A stretch of DNA of 57,026 nucleotides from Methylococcales bacterium. GTDB taxonomy: Bacteria; Pseudomonadota; Gammaproteobacteria; Methylococcales; Methylomonadaceae. The stretch is taken from contig JAPLRS010000035.1 of NCBI GenBank assembly GCA_026399015.1, forward strand, positions 1-57,026, read 5' to 3'. The notes below the pieces were generated by a model. The model was not told where the DNA came from. It saw only the letters and a list, made by a program, of their open reading frames with translations, and did not search any database. The position numbers were made by a program, and so were the translations under genes. Numbering within the stretch: position 1 is the first letter of the stretch; each line of letters begins with the position of its first letter. Below are positions 33,966 to 43,236 of this stretch, piece by piece.

Positions 33966-36529
33966 AGTTCGTCCTCGGGCGTGCTATGCACCATTAATTG
34001 TGAGGTTTGAGAATGACTGAAATACGCTTCCGCAATCAATTCAGATAAACGCCATAATAAATCAGTTGTATTGGCCAGTAATTCTTCAAACTGCTGATAC
34101 ACCCCATCATCTTCATTAACTTGCGTTAACTCCAAAACATTAGATAATTTTAAATCGGTATAAGCTTTTAAAATAGCTCGTTCCTCTGCCGTTATTTGAC
34201 TTTTTTTCTTACTTTTTGGTAATGCACTGATGTGAACACTTAATTGATGTAATTGAAAAGCAATAGAACGCGGATGCGCCTCATCTAATAACAGCAGTTC
34301 TAAGACCAAGGGTAATTGAATATAGGAACGATATCTACGCTGATATATTGTCAAACTATCAGTAGCCACTAACACGGATTCCAAAACTTGATTTTGTAGA
34401 ACATCTTCATGTCGTAATGCTAAAGTTGAGCGTAATAAAGAAATTAACGCCAATGCTCTTTCTAATCTACGCCCACTATCCAACATTAACCACGCGGCTT
34501 CTCGAGTCATACTTTCACTCGTTAAGCCCGTAAAAGCCACAATGCCCGTCAATAAATCATCAAGATGCAATGGTAATTGCTCAATACCTAAATCAACATT
34601 ACTAGTCCGTTGTTGCCAACGCCGCTGGATATTATCTACACCACGCCAGGTATCCTGAGACCAAAGATCTCTAATACTAAAAGCCGCTTGAAAAAAGGCT
34701 TGAATATTAGCCGTTAACGAGCCCCTTCTAAATCCATCTTTTACTAATGAAATAAGCTCTGTTTCAGGTGCTTTAATGAACTTCTCATCACACTTTATAA
34801 ATCCTGGATAAGTCCCAGTAACTTGTGTCAAAGTTCTTAGCAAGACATGCAAACAGGCTTCATCGTGAGGCTCTTTAAACTCAAAGACCTCTCTAAACTT
34901 AATTAAAATAACTCGTAATAATCGAGTGACGGCTTCCGTTCTTTCTAGATGTCGCCCCACCCAAAAAAGATTGTCAGCCGCTCGACTTGTTAATGCATCA
35001 GTGTCGGCATCAATTAATTGATTGCGTTTAGGTTGCGTCCACAAACTGACTGGTTTATCTGGCTCTGCCGCTAAAACCCATGTATCTTTACTAATTCCAC
35101 CCGCTTGGTTTGAAACTATAAAATTATCTTTTTGGCGCGCAACACGAGTCAAACCACCCGGCATAACATCGTAGCCTTCATTACCGGCAACTACAAAACT
35201 TCTTAAAACGGCATTACGTGGTTCAATTTTATGATCGATAAAAGCCGGCAATGTAGAAAAACTGACTTGTTCTTGACCTATAAAATTATGCGGTTTAGCA
35301 ATAATTTGACTGCGCAAATAATCTTTTTCTTTATTATTTAATATTCCACCAAATACCGCATGATTACCAATACCTCGATTAATGGGTTTAATCACTAGAC
35401 TATCGATATTCTGTAAAACAAAGTCTCTTTCACGCGCCTGACCACACCACCATGTAGCAATTGATGGGAGTTTTAAATCATCATTTAAAAAATAACGAGC
35501 TAAGCGAGGCAAGAATGCCATCAAGGCTGGATTTTCTAAAACGCTACTTCCTAAAGGATTTGCAATAGCGACATTGCCACGCCTTACTGCCTCTAATAAA
35601 CCCGCAACACCTAATTTTGATTCATTTCGCAATTCTAAAGGATCACAAAACGAATCATCAACCCGTCGCAAAATAACATCTACAGGCTGAAGCCCTGCCA
35701 ATGATTTAAGCCAAACCTTGCCATCTCTAACGGTTAAATCGCCGCCCTGCACCAAGGTGTAACCTAGATGAGCCGCTAAATAAGCATGCTCAAAATAGGT
35801 TTCATTCAGTGGCCCTGGGGTTAAGATAACAATACGTGGATCATCTTTTTTATGTGGCGCAATATCAACAAGTCCTTTATGTAAATACTTGAAGAAGCCT
35901 GATAATCGATGCACCTGAGTTTGACGAAAAATATCCGGCAAGACCCGAGTCATTACAGTACGATTTTCTAAAGCATACCCTGAACCTGAAGGGGCTTGCG
36001 CACGATCATCTAAAATCCACATGCGCCCATTTGGGCCTCTAGCAAGGTTAGCCGAATAAATCGTTAAATGGTGCTTTTGTTTTTGTAAAGCGCCCACACA
36101 AGGATTTAAAAAGCCCTCATGTCCAAATACCAATTCTGCAGGTAACAAACCTTTTTTTAATAAAGTTTGTTTGCCATAAATATCTTTAAGAATTAAATCA
36201 AGTAACTCCGCCCGCTCTTTTAATCCAGCCTCAATGACAACCCACTCTTCACTACTAATCAGCAAAGGTACAGGATCAAGCCGCCATGGTCTGGTTAAAT
36301 TTTGTGAGTCGCCATAGACATTGTAAGTAACACCATTTTCTCGTAATAAGCGCTGAGCTTCTCTGCGTCTTAACTCCAGATTCTCAGTGCCCATTTTATC
36401 CAATGCCGCCATAAAGCGCTCCCAATAAGGTAGCGCTTTAATTTCATTGGCATACATTTCATCGTAGATACCTAATTGTGTCGCGTAATATTGTGTACCA
36501 ATATCATTAGCTGAACTGTTATTGCGCAC
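33962..36529 (-). CDS. fused circularly permuted ATP-grasp and alpha-E protein
   Basis: An 855-residue fusion. Residues about 40-500 are circularly permuted ATP-grasp (LRENGVTYNVYGDSQ, DDRAQAPSGSGYALENR, LTPGPLNETYFEHAYLA, RRVDDSFCDP). Residues about 510-840 are an alpha-E domain (TSRAADNLFWVGRHLERTE, then MLDSGRRLERALAL). It is the fused paralogue of the two genes at 28216-30602, but its nucleotide loop reads VIKPINRGIGNHAVFGG where the split copy has ANESGGYGM, so substrates probably differ. Start is GTG at 36529, with AAGGAAG upstream. Confidence 0.9.
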   Translation of the reverse strand: MRNNSSANDIGTQYYATQLGIYDEMYANEIKALPYWERFMAALDKMGTENLELRRREAQRLLRENGVTYNVYGDSQNLTRPWRLDPVPLLISSEEWVVIEAGLKERAELLDLILKDIYGKQTLLKKGLLPAELVFGHEGFLNPCVGALQKQKHHLTIYSANLARGPNGRMWILDDRAQAPSGSGYALENRTVMTRVLPDIFRQTQVHRLSGFFKYLHKGLVDIAPHKKDDPRIVILTPGPLNETYFEHAYLAAHLGYTLVQGGDLTVRDGKVWLKSLAGLQPVDVILRRVDDSFCDPLELRNESKLGVAGLLEAVRRGNVAIANPLGSSVLENPALMAFLPRLARYFLNDDLKLPSIATWWCGQARERDFVLQNIDSLVIKPINRGIGNHAVFGGILNNKEKDYLRSQIIAKPHNFIGQEQVSFSTLPAFIDHKIEPRNAVLRSFVVAGNEGYDVMPGGLTRVARQKDNFIVSNQAGGISKDTWVLAAEPDKPVSLWTQPKRNQLIDADTDALTSRAADNLFWVGRHLERTEAVTRLLRVILIKFREVFEFKEPHDEACLHVLLRTLTQVTGTYPGFIKCDEKFIKAPETELISLVKDGFRRGSLTANIQAFFQAAFSIRDLWSQDTWRGVDNIQRRWQQRTSNVDLGIEQLPLHLDDLLTGIVAFTGLTSESMTREAAWLMLDSGRRLERALALISLLRSTLALRHEDVLQNQVLESVLVATDSLTIYQRRYRSYIQLPLVLELLLLDEAHPRSIAFQLHQLSVHISALPKSKKKSQITAEERAILKAYTDLKLSNVLELTQVNEDDGVYQQFEELLANTTDLLWRLSELIAEAYFSHSQTSQLMVHSTPEDEL

Positions 36530-36651
36530 GCATTCTTCCTTATACTATTTTTTTGTATTGGCGTTACCCTTTACTCGAAATATCCTGCACTTTGACCAAG
36601 TAAATATCGTAAATCTAACGTTAATATCGAGCATACAACTCAAACAAAAAC

Positions 36652-37959
36652 CTAATCTGTTCTTAAACTAATTTCTTCATAATGCCGCATTTTTTCACCT
36701 GTATAGATTTGACGAGGTCTATAAATAGTCACTTGTTCACCATGAATCATTTCACGCCAGTGCGCTAACCAACCAGGCATACGACCGATAGCAAATAAAA
36801 CGGTAAACATGTTAGTTGGAATCCCTGCGGCACGTAAAATTAATCCCGAATAGAAATCGACATTAGGATATAACTTACGAGAAATAAAATATTCGTCGTT
36901 TAACGCGATTTCTTCAATACGGCGGGCAATATCTAATAGCGGATCATTAATACCTGATTTGTTTAATAATTTATCACAATGCTTCTTTAAAACTTGCGCG
37001 CGTGGATCAAAGTTTTTATAAACTCGATGCCCAAAGCCCATTAATCGTTTACCCGATTTTTTATCTTTCGCTTGATTAATGAACTCAGTACCATCACCAC
37101 CTTCGGCGTGAATTTGCTCCAACATTTTAATAACTTCTTGGTTTGCTCCACCGTGACGAGGTCCCCAAAGCGCTGCAATACCCGCAGTAATTACCGCGTA
37201 TACATTAGCCATACTCGATCCAGCAGTTCGAACAGAAGATGTACTACAGTTTTGTTCATGATCAGCATGCAGAATTAAGACCATATCAATGGCCCGAACG
37301 ATATCCATATCTAATTGATAATCACGCACCGGTGATGAGAACATCATGTTCAAGAAGTTACTGGTGTATTTGTATTTAATCGATGGATAGACTAAAGGCT
37401 CACCAATAGATTTTTTATAAGAGAAAGCTGCGATGGTACGCACTTGAGAAACCAAATTAGCCACAATTTGTATTTCTGTCTGCTCATCTAAACGATCCGG
37501 CACAGGGTAAAACGTAGATAACGAAGCCACCATTGTCGTTAAAATACCCATGGGGTGCGAGCCACGAGGAAAACCATTAAAGAAATGGTGCATATCTTCA
37601 TGAATAATAGATGATTCATTAAGACGCGTTGAAAACTGTAATAATTTATCCGATGTCGGTAATTCACCATAAAGCAATAAATAAGCGACTTCAACAAAAC
37701 GGGAGTGCTCAGCTAACTCCTCAATGGGATAACCACGATAACGCAAAATTCCTTTTTCACCATCAATATAAGTGATAGCACTTTCACAAGCACCTGTATT
37801 CCCGTAACCATCATCTAAAGTAACGTATCCAGTTTGGCTACGTAGTTTAGTGATATCAATGGCTTTCTCACCATCAACCCCCATATAAGTGGGTAACGAA
37901 TAACTTTGATCATCCAAAGTTAATATAGCTGGGTTCAATAATTTTAATTTACTACTCAT
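36652..37959 (-). CDS. gltA: citrate synthase (type II)
   Basis: A 435-residue hexameric-type citrate synthase, entry enzyme of the TCA cycle. Active-site residues are in LILHADHEQNCSTSSVR, MGFGHRVYKNFDPR and NVDFYSGLIL. The N-terminal beta domain with Tyr/Asp-rich strands is present, so full length. AGGAGA precedes the ATG. It lies between two cluster genes in the same orientation with about 95-120 bp gaps on each side, so it probably has its own promoter. Confidence 0.97.
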   Translation of the reverse strand: MSSKLKLLNPAILTLDDQSYSLPTYMGVDGEKAIDITKLRSQTGYVTLDDGYGNTGACESAITYIDGEKGILRYRGYPIEELAEHSRFVEVAYLLLYGELPTSDKLLQFSTRLNESSIIHEDMHHFFNGFPRGSHPMGILTTMVASLSTFYPVPDRLDEQTEIQIVANLVSQVRTIAAFSYKKSIGEPLVYPSIKYKYTSNFLNMMFSSPVRDYQLDMDIVRAIDMVLILHADHEQNCSTSSVRTAGSSMANVYAVITAGIAALWGPRHGGANQEVIKMLEQIHAEGGDGTEFINQAKDKKSGKRLMGFGHRVYKNFDPRAQVLKKHCDKLLNKSGINDPLLDIARRIEEIALNDEYFISRKLYPNVDFYSGLILRAAGIPTNMFTVLFAIGRMPGWLAHWREMIHGEQVTIYRPRQIYTGEKMRHYEEISLRTD

Positions 37960-38015
37960 TTAAATAAATCTCCTAGTAACGGGTATTACCACTATCGAAT
38001 AGCTGATAGAGTCAA

Positions 38016-38044
38016 AGTTGGGTTAACACTAGTTTAACCCAACT
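38016..38044 (-). terminator. hairpin after the transglutaminase-amidoligase gene
   Basis: AGTTGGGTTAA at 38016-38026 pairs perfectly with TTAACCCAACT at 38034-38044 (11 bp, 7-nt loop). It starts ten bases after the stop at 38054. The following U run on the minus strand is short (TTT), so termination may be partial. It separates that gene from gltA. Confidence 0.6.
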
Positions 38045-38053
38045 CGCCAAAAT

Positions 38054-41000
38054 CTACCGAGTGCGATGACGTAAATCTAATGTAAAAGGATAGTCCACAC
38101 TCAACTCTTCAACCGGTGGGGCCATAGCGCTAGGCGCTTTTTCACTCACTTTAAAGTTTTGTAAGAACGGTTCATCTGAGGCAACATCACGTGTAGTTGC
38201 TAAAGGTGGTCTGATAATAACACCTGGTGTGTGACCATAGTCCCAGAATCGTGTCATTCTGCGAGTTTCTGCAGCATAATCATTAACAGGGAAATCATCG
38301 TAACTTCGTCCGCCCGGATGAGCAACATAATAAGTACACCCACCCACAGATCGACCATTCCAAGTATCTATCACGTCAAATACTAAAGGCGTATGTGGCG
38401 CAATAGTTGGATGTAATGCTGAAGGTGGTTGCCATGCACGATAACGTACACCGGCCACATATTCACCTTTACGGCCTGTATTACGCATTGGAACTCGACG
38501 CCCATTACATGCGATGACATAGCGACCCTCAGTAAAGCCAGTGACAGATATTTGAACACGCTCTACCGATGAATCAACATATCGAGCAGTGCCAGAACTA
38601 CTCATCTCTTCACCTAAAACATGCCAAGGCTCAATAGCAAACCTCAACTCCATGTCCATACCATCAATGAGCGTATTGCCATAACGCGGGAATCTAAACT
38701 CAAAGAACGGTGCTAACCATTCAAGATCAAAGGCAAAACCAGCACGTTGCAAGTCTTTAGTCACTTGGCGCATATCTTCATGCACATAATGTGGCAACAT
38801 AAAACGGTCATGTAACTCAGTACCCCATCGCACCAAGTCATGTTTGTATGGTTCACGCCAGAACCACGCAATCAATGATCTTAATAACACAACTTGTACT
38901 AAAGACATCTGTGCATGTGGAGGCATTTCAAATGAACGTAACTCCAAAATACCCAATCGGCCAGTTGAACTATCAGGCGAATATAATTTATCAATACAGA
39001 ATTCTGAACGGTGTGTATTACCCGTGATATCTGTTAATAAATGGCGCAATAATCTATCAACTAGCCATGGCGCAGGCACTTCGCCTTCTGGAATTTGCTG
39101 AAAGGCAATTTCTAACTCATATAACTTCTCATCGCGCCCTTCATCAACTCTTGGAGCCTGACTGGTTGGACCAATAAACATACCAGAGAATAAATAGGAC
39201 AATCCAGGATGATGTTGCCAGTAGGTAATTAAACTGCGTAACAAATCAGGGCGACGCAACATAGGACTATCAGCCGGCATTTCTGCACCCATAGTAATAT
39301 GGTTACCGCCACCTGTTCCGGTATGCCTTCCATCCTGCATAAATTTTTCGGTACCTAAACGCGATAAATGCGCCTGTTCATAGATAATATTGGTTTTTTC
39401 TACTAACTCATCCCATGATTTAGAAGGATGAATATTAACTTCAATAACGCCTGGATCGGGTGTGACCATTAGACGCTCTATACGATAATCTCTAGGTGGC
39501 TCATAGCCTTCTAGAACAACAGGTATTGCTAAGCTTTCTGCTGTGGCTTCAATCGCTGCGACCAACTCTAAATAGTGCTCTAAAGTTGTTAAAGGCGGCA
39601 TAAAGATATGAATACGACCATTTCTAGCCTCTACACACAATGCCGTATGAGGCACTTCTACTTCTGCAAGACTATCACCTACTTCTTGTTCGATAATTTC
39701 TGGATGCTCATTAATTTTTGCCTCCATATGACTATATCGACGCGTGACCTCTCCATAATAATCACCTAGCTCAGGTAAATCTTCAAATAAACTTTGCGGT
39801 TCTTGAGAATCACGTTTATCTGGTGCAATCCAAGGTAAACTCGCTAAGGGTAAGCGCATTCCCATTGGAGAATTACCTGGAATTAAAAACATAGCGCCTC
39901 GTCGAAAATCCCAAGGACCACTCTTCCAGGTTTGCTCATACCAGTTCCACTTGATGGGTAAGGTAAAGCCTACTGGTTGGTCTAAGCCGACTTCCAACAA
40001 TTTAGTTAGAGTTTTACGATCAATTGAGTCACTTAAATCAAACTTCAAAGAGTCTACATTGTCTGGCAACGTACCTTCTTGCCATAAATGGTAAAAACGA
40101 TCTTCAAACCCTGTCACTACATATTTTGATTGCACCCCCAAACGCTGACATAGCTCAAAAATAAACTTTTGAGCTTGTTTAACCGTGTGTCCATAATCTT
40201 TGTTGATGTCTGCTAATAACAGAGGATTACGCCAAACGGGTGCTTCATCTTTACGCCAAAAAATGCCATATTGCCAACGTGGCAGAGGCTCACCGGGGTA
40301 CCATTTACCTTGACCATAATGGAGCATAGCGCCTTTAGCAAATACATCACGCAAGCGCATGGTCAAATGTTGTGCGCGTTCACGCTTATTTGCACCATCT
40401 GCGTGCGTATTCCACTCATCACCCTCCATATCATCAACTGATACAAAGGTTGGCTCCCCACCCATGGTCAAACGCACATCATCTTCAAGCAAGCGTTTAT
40501 CAACAGCCTTACCTAAGGCATCAATGTGATACCACTGCTCATCTGTATAGGGTTTTGTAACGCGAGGATCCTCGTGTAAGCGCTCAACCGTATTACTGAA
40601 TTCAAATTCAACTTCACACTTATCTGTACCGCCAGAAACAGGCGCAGCACTTGCTGGATCAGGTGTACACGCTAAAGGAATATGTCCTTCACCCGCTAAT
40701 AAACCTGAGGTTGGATCTAAACCAATCCAACCGGCACCAGGGATATACACTTCGGTCCAAGCATGCAAATCCGTAAAATCTTGCTCTGGTCCAGATGGAC
40801 CATCTAAGGATTTAACATCCGACGTTAATTGCACTAAATAACCAGACACAAACCGAGCAGCTAAGCCTAAGTGTCTTAGGGCTTGCACTAGTAACCATGC
40901 GGAATCTCGACAAGACCCACTACGTATTTTTAAAGTTTCTTCACTACTCTGAATACCAACTTCCATACGAATGTTGTAACTAATCGCTTCAAATACTGTA

Positions 41001-41449
41001 CGATTAAGATCAACTAAAAAATCATTGATGTGGCGTTTGGTTTTATCAAACTCTTTAACCCATTCTAATAAAAGCGGACCTTTTTCAGTGAGCTCCAAAT
41101 AAGGCTGCAACTCTTTAAGTGTTTGGTCGTCATACTTAAATGGATAATTTTCAGCGTAATCCTCTACAAAAAAATCAAAAGGATTAATAACAGTCATATC
41201 GGCAATAACTTCTACCTCAACACTCAACTTTTGACATTTATCAGGGAATACAACACGACCCAAAATATTTCCAAAAGGATCTTGTTGCCAATTAATAAAA
41301 TGATTTTTTGGCTCTATACGCAAAGCGTATGCTTTTATAGGTGTTCGGCTATGAACCGCTGGTCTTAAACGAAAAACGTGAGGTGATAAAGATACAGGTC
41401 TGTCAAAGCTGTATACGGTTTTGTGACGAATGGCGACACGTATGGTCAT
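38054..41449 (-). CDS. transglutaminase-DUF2126 putative amidoligase fusion
   Basis: An 1131-residue cytoplasmic protein. Residues 1-290 are a transglutaminase unit (N-terminal domain; Cys180 in GSCRDSAW, His229 in DLHAWTEV, Asp245 in LDPTSG). Residues about 310-1120 are the DUF2126 region, which Pfam describes as a putative amidoligase; landmarks are LTMGGEPTFVS, GGGNHITMGAEMPADSP and RSEFCIDKLYSPDSS. The pairing of a bond-making and a bond-transferring or cleaving domain on one chain is the core of the predicted system. It is the first gene of the minus-strand cluster. Confidence 0.9.
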   Translation of the reverse strand: MTIRVAIRHKTVYSFDRPVSLSPHVFRLRPAVHSRTPIKAYALRIEPKNHFINWQQDPFGNILGRVVFPDKCQKLSVEVEVIADMTVINPFDFFVEDYAENYPFKYDDQTLKELQPYLELTEKGPLLLEWVKEFDKTKRHINDFLVDLNRTVFEAISYNIRMEVGIQSSEETLKIRSGSCRDSAWLLVQALRHLGLAARFVSGYLVQLTSDVKSLDGPSGPEQDFTDLHAWTEVYIPGAGWIGLDPTSGLLAGEGHIPLACTPDPASAAPVSGGTDKCEVEFEFSNTVERLHEDPRVTKPYTDEQWYHIDALGKAVDKRLLEDDVRLTMGGEPTFVSVDDMEGDEWNTHADGANKRERAQHLTMRLRDVFAKGAMLHYGQGKWYPGEPLPRWQYGIFWRKDEAPVWRNPLLLADINKDYGHTVKQAQKFIFELCQRLGVQSKYVVTGFEDRFYHLWQEGTLPDNVDSLKFDLSDSIDRKTLTKLLEVGLDQPVGFTLPIKWNWYEQTWKSGPWDFRRGAMFLIPGNSPMGMRLPLASLPWIAPDKRDSQEPQSLFEDLPELGDYYGEVTRRYSHMEAKINEHPEIIEQEVGDSLAEVEVPHTALCVEARNGRIHIFMPPLTTLEHYLELVAAIEATAESLAIPVVLEGYEPPRDYRIERLMVTPDPGVIEVNIHPSKSWDELVEKTNIIYEQAHLSRLGTEKFMQDGRHTGTGGGNHITMGAEMPADSPMLRRPDLLRSLITYWQHHPGLSYLFSGMFIGPTSQAPRVDEGRDEKLYELEIAFQQIPEGEVPAPWLVDRLLRHLLTDITGNTHRSEFCIDKLYSPDSSTGRLGILELRSFEMPPHAQMSLVQVVLLRSLIAWFWREPYKHDLVRWGTELHDRFMLPHYVHEDMRQVTKDLQRAGFAFDLEWLAPFFEFRFPRYGNTLIDGMDMELRFAIEPWHVLGEEMSSSGTARYVDSSVERVQISVTGFTEGRYVIACNGRRVPMRNTGRKGEYVAGVRYRAWQPPSALHPTIAPHTPLVFDVIDTWNGRSVGGCTYYVAHPGGRSYDDFPVNDYAAETRRMTRFWDYGHTPGVIIRPPLATTRDVASDEPFLQNFKVSEKAPSAMAPPVEELSVDYPFTLDLRHRTR

Positions 41450-41666
41450 AATCTCTTTTCCTATTGCCTATAATTTAGTTTGGCTGTATTTAACTTTTAC
41501 AAAGCCTACAATCCACATGCAATAGTATTAGCATGAACTGTTCCATAATTTAACTTTCATAGAAAAAGGAACTTTTTTATCTAACTTATAACATCTTAGA
41601 AAATAATATTATGAATCGTTATCGCTTTAAAATTTACTAGGCACAGGCTCTATTTATAAATTTTAT

Positions 41667-42713
41667 TTACTCAGAAAACCCTATGTATCGTCGATAAGGC
41701 GAACCGACTTTCCAAGTGATAGCCTCCGTGTAATAGTGCATTAAAGCTAAATATCCTAGCAAACCGACGGTAATTACTTTTCTAATTTCAATACCGAAAA
41801 AGATTTCCGTTAAACTACTTACAATAAGATCTCCATATGCCTGCAAAACAAAAGCTAACGCAAATGAAGTGACAGGCAACACTAAAAATATATTAATTTT
41901 TAATTTTCCTGCCCATCGATACAAAATATTTTGCGGTTGAATATGATGCTTATTAAAATCGTGAGTCACATAAACGACATAAGCAGTGGCATCATGCACC
42001 AATCTAGGGACTAATATAGCTAAAAAATAATATTGTTGGACATAGAAATAAAAACTAACGACCACAAGCAATACATTCGACCATAAAAAGAACTTACCAA
42101 ACGTCGTTTTAACAAACTTTTGATAATAAAATGTGATTAAAACTAAACACGCACATAATAATCCTGATAATTGTTGTATATATTGAGCTTGTTCTGCCTC
42201 CAAACTGTTTTTTAAAAAAATCCCTACATAAACGCACAAACCAGCCACAACACTCAGACTAAGCAAAACATAATAGGCCATTGTTGGTAAGCGACATAAG
42301 CCTCTTACTATCCCATGCTGTTGTTTTAAGACATGATAAACTGTCCAAGCAGCTACAAAAATGTAAAAAACTTTGTATGGAATAAACAAACTACCGACAC
42401 CAAACATAATGGCAAGCAGTAACGTTAAACCTATTATGTTTCGTCGATAATACTTTAGGTATTCAACACTCCCTACTAATAGAAAGGTACTTGCAATAAT
42501 ATGTGGTGTACCAAACAAAATTTGAAATAATAAAAAATGTGTTGGACTGGATGGCAAATTAACTTTTAGATAATTTTGCAAAAAGAAAGTATCAACAAAT
42601 TGAATCAGTAAACACAAAGGAATAATGGCGTATAAACTTAATAATAACTTAAATGAAACTGTCATTTTTTTCTCAGCAGTTCCAGTTTGAATTGCAAAAA
42701 CAGGTGCAGACAT
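41667..42713 (-). CDS. polytopic membrane protein with conserved-looking histidines
   Basis: About 348 residues with nine or so membrane segments. I use the ATG at 42713 because AGAGGA lies seven bases before it; the frame is open to 42797 but that would leave almost no space before the divergent HIT gene. Histidines lie at membrane edges: FGTPHIIAS, YHVLKQQHGIVR, RLVHDATAYVVYVTHDFNKHH and LMHYYTEAITWK. This recalls membrane metal enzymes (desaturase-like or carotenoid dioxygenase-like), but no known motif fits exactly. Function unknown. Confidence 0.65.
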   Translation of the reverse strand: MSAPVFAIQTGTAEKKMTVSFKLLLSLYAIIPLCLLIQFVDTFFLQNYLKVNLPSSPTHFLLFQILFGTPHIIASTFLLVGSVEYLKYYRRNIIGLTLLLAIMFGVGSLFIPYKVFYIFVAAWTVYHVLKQQHGIVRGLCRLPTMAYYVLLSLSVVAGLCVYVGIFLKNSLEAEQAQYIQQLSGLLCACLVLITFYYQKFVKTTFGKFFLWSNVLLVVVSFYFYVQQYYFLAILVPRLVHDATAYVVYVTHDFNKHHIQPQNILYRWAGKLKINIFLVLPVTSFALAFVLQAYGDLIVSSLTEIFFGIEIRKVITVGLLGYLALMHYYTEAITWKVGSPYRRYIGFSE

Positions 42714-42811
42714 AAACACATCCTCTGATTTATAGTTGTTATATTCTAAAACAGAAGCTAAATTACTCAGAATTTTTTGACACATATACCCTATCACTTT
42801 TAAATCAAGCT

Positions 42812-43234
42812 ATGACAGACTTATTCCAATTACACCCACGCTTAAACGCAGATTGCGTAAAACTAGGTCGCTTTGAGTTATGTCAACTTTTAATGATGAA
42901 TGATAATCAGTTTCCTTGGTTCGTTCTTGTTCCCGAAGTTCCAGACATTAAAGAAATATATCAACTGAGCAAAACAGACCGACACCGACTTTCTGAAGAA
43001 TCCAATTATTTAGCCGAAAATTTAGCCCTACTTTATAAGGCCGATAAACTAAATATTGCCGCAATAGGAAACCTGGTGCCTCAACTACATATTCATCACA
43101 TTGTGCGCTATCAATCAGATAAAGCTTGGCCATCTCCTATATGGGGGAAATTTGAAGCCAATCATTACACTGAAACACAGCTAACCACTACCATTGCTGA
43201 TATTAAATCTCAACTTATCTACTTGAACTCTTAA
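42812..43234 (+). CDS. HIT family protein
   Basis: A 140-residue histidine-triad fold protein. The active motif reads PQLHIHHIVR, the Q-x-H-x-H variant in which the first His of the triad is replaced by Gln; His93 would be the nucleophile. LVPEV and FPWFVLV in the N-terminal half fit the fold. HIT proteins hydrolyse or transfer nucleotides from phosphoramidates and dinucleotides. It precedes cstA by two bases, suggesting co-translation. Confidence 0.82.
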   Translation: MTDLFQLHPRLNADCVKLGRFELCQLLMMNDNQFPWFVLVPEVPDIKEIYQLSKTDRHRLSEESNYLAENLALLYKADKLNIAAIGNLVPQLHIHHIVRYQSDKAWPSPIWGKFEANHYTETQLTTTIADIKSQLIYLNS

Positions 43235-43236
43235 TT

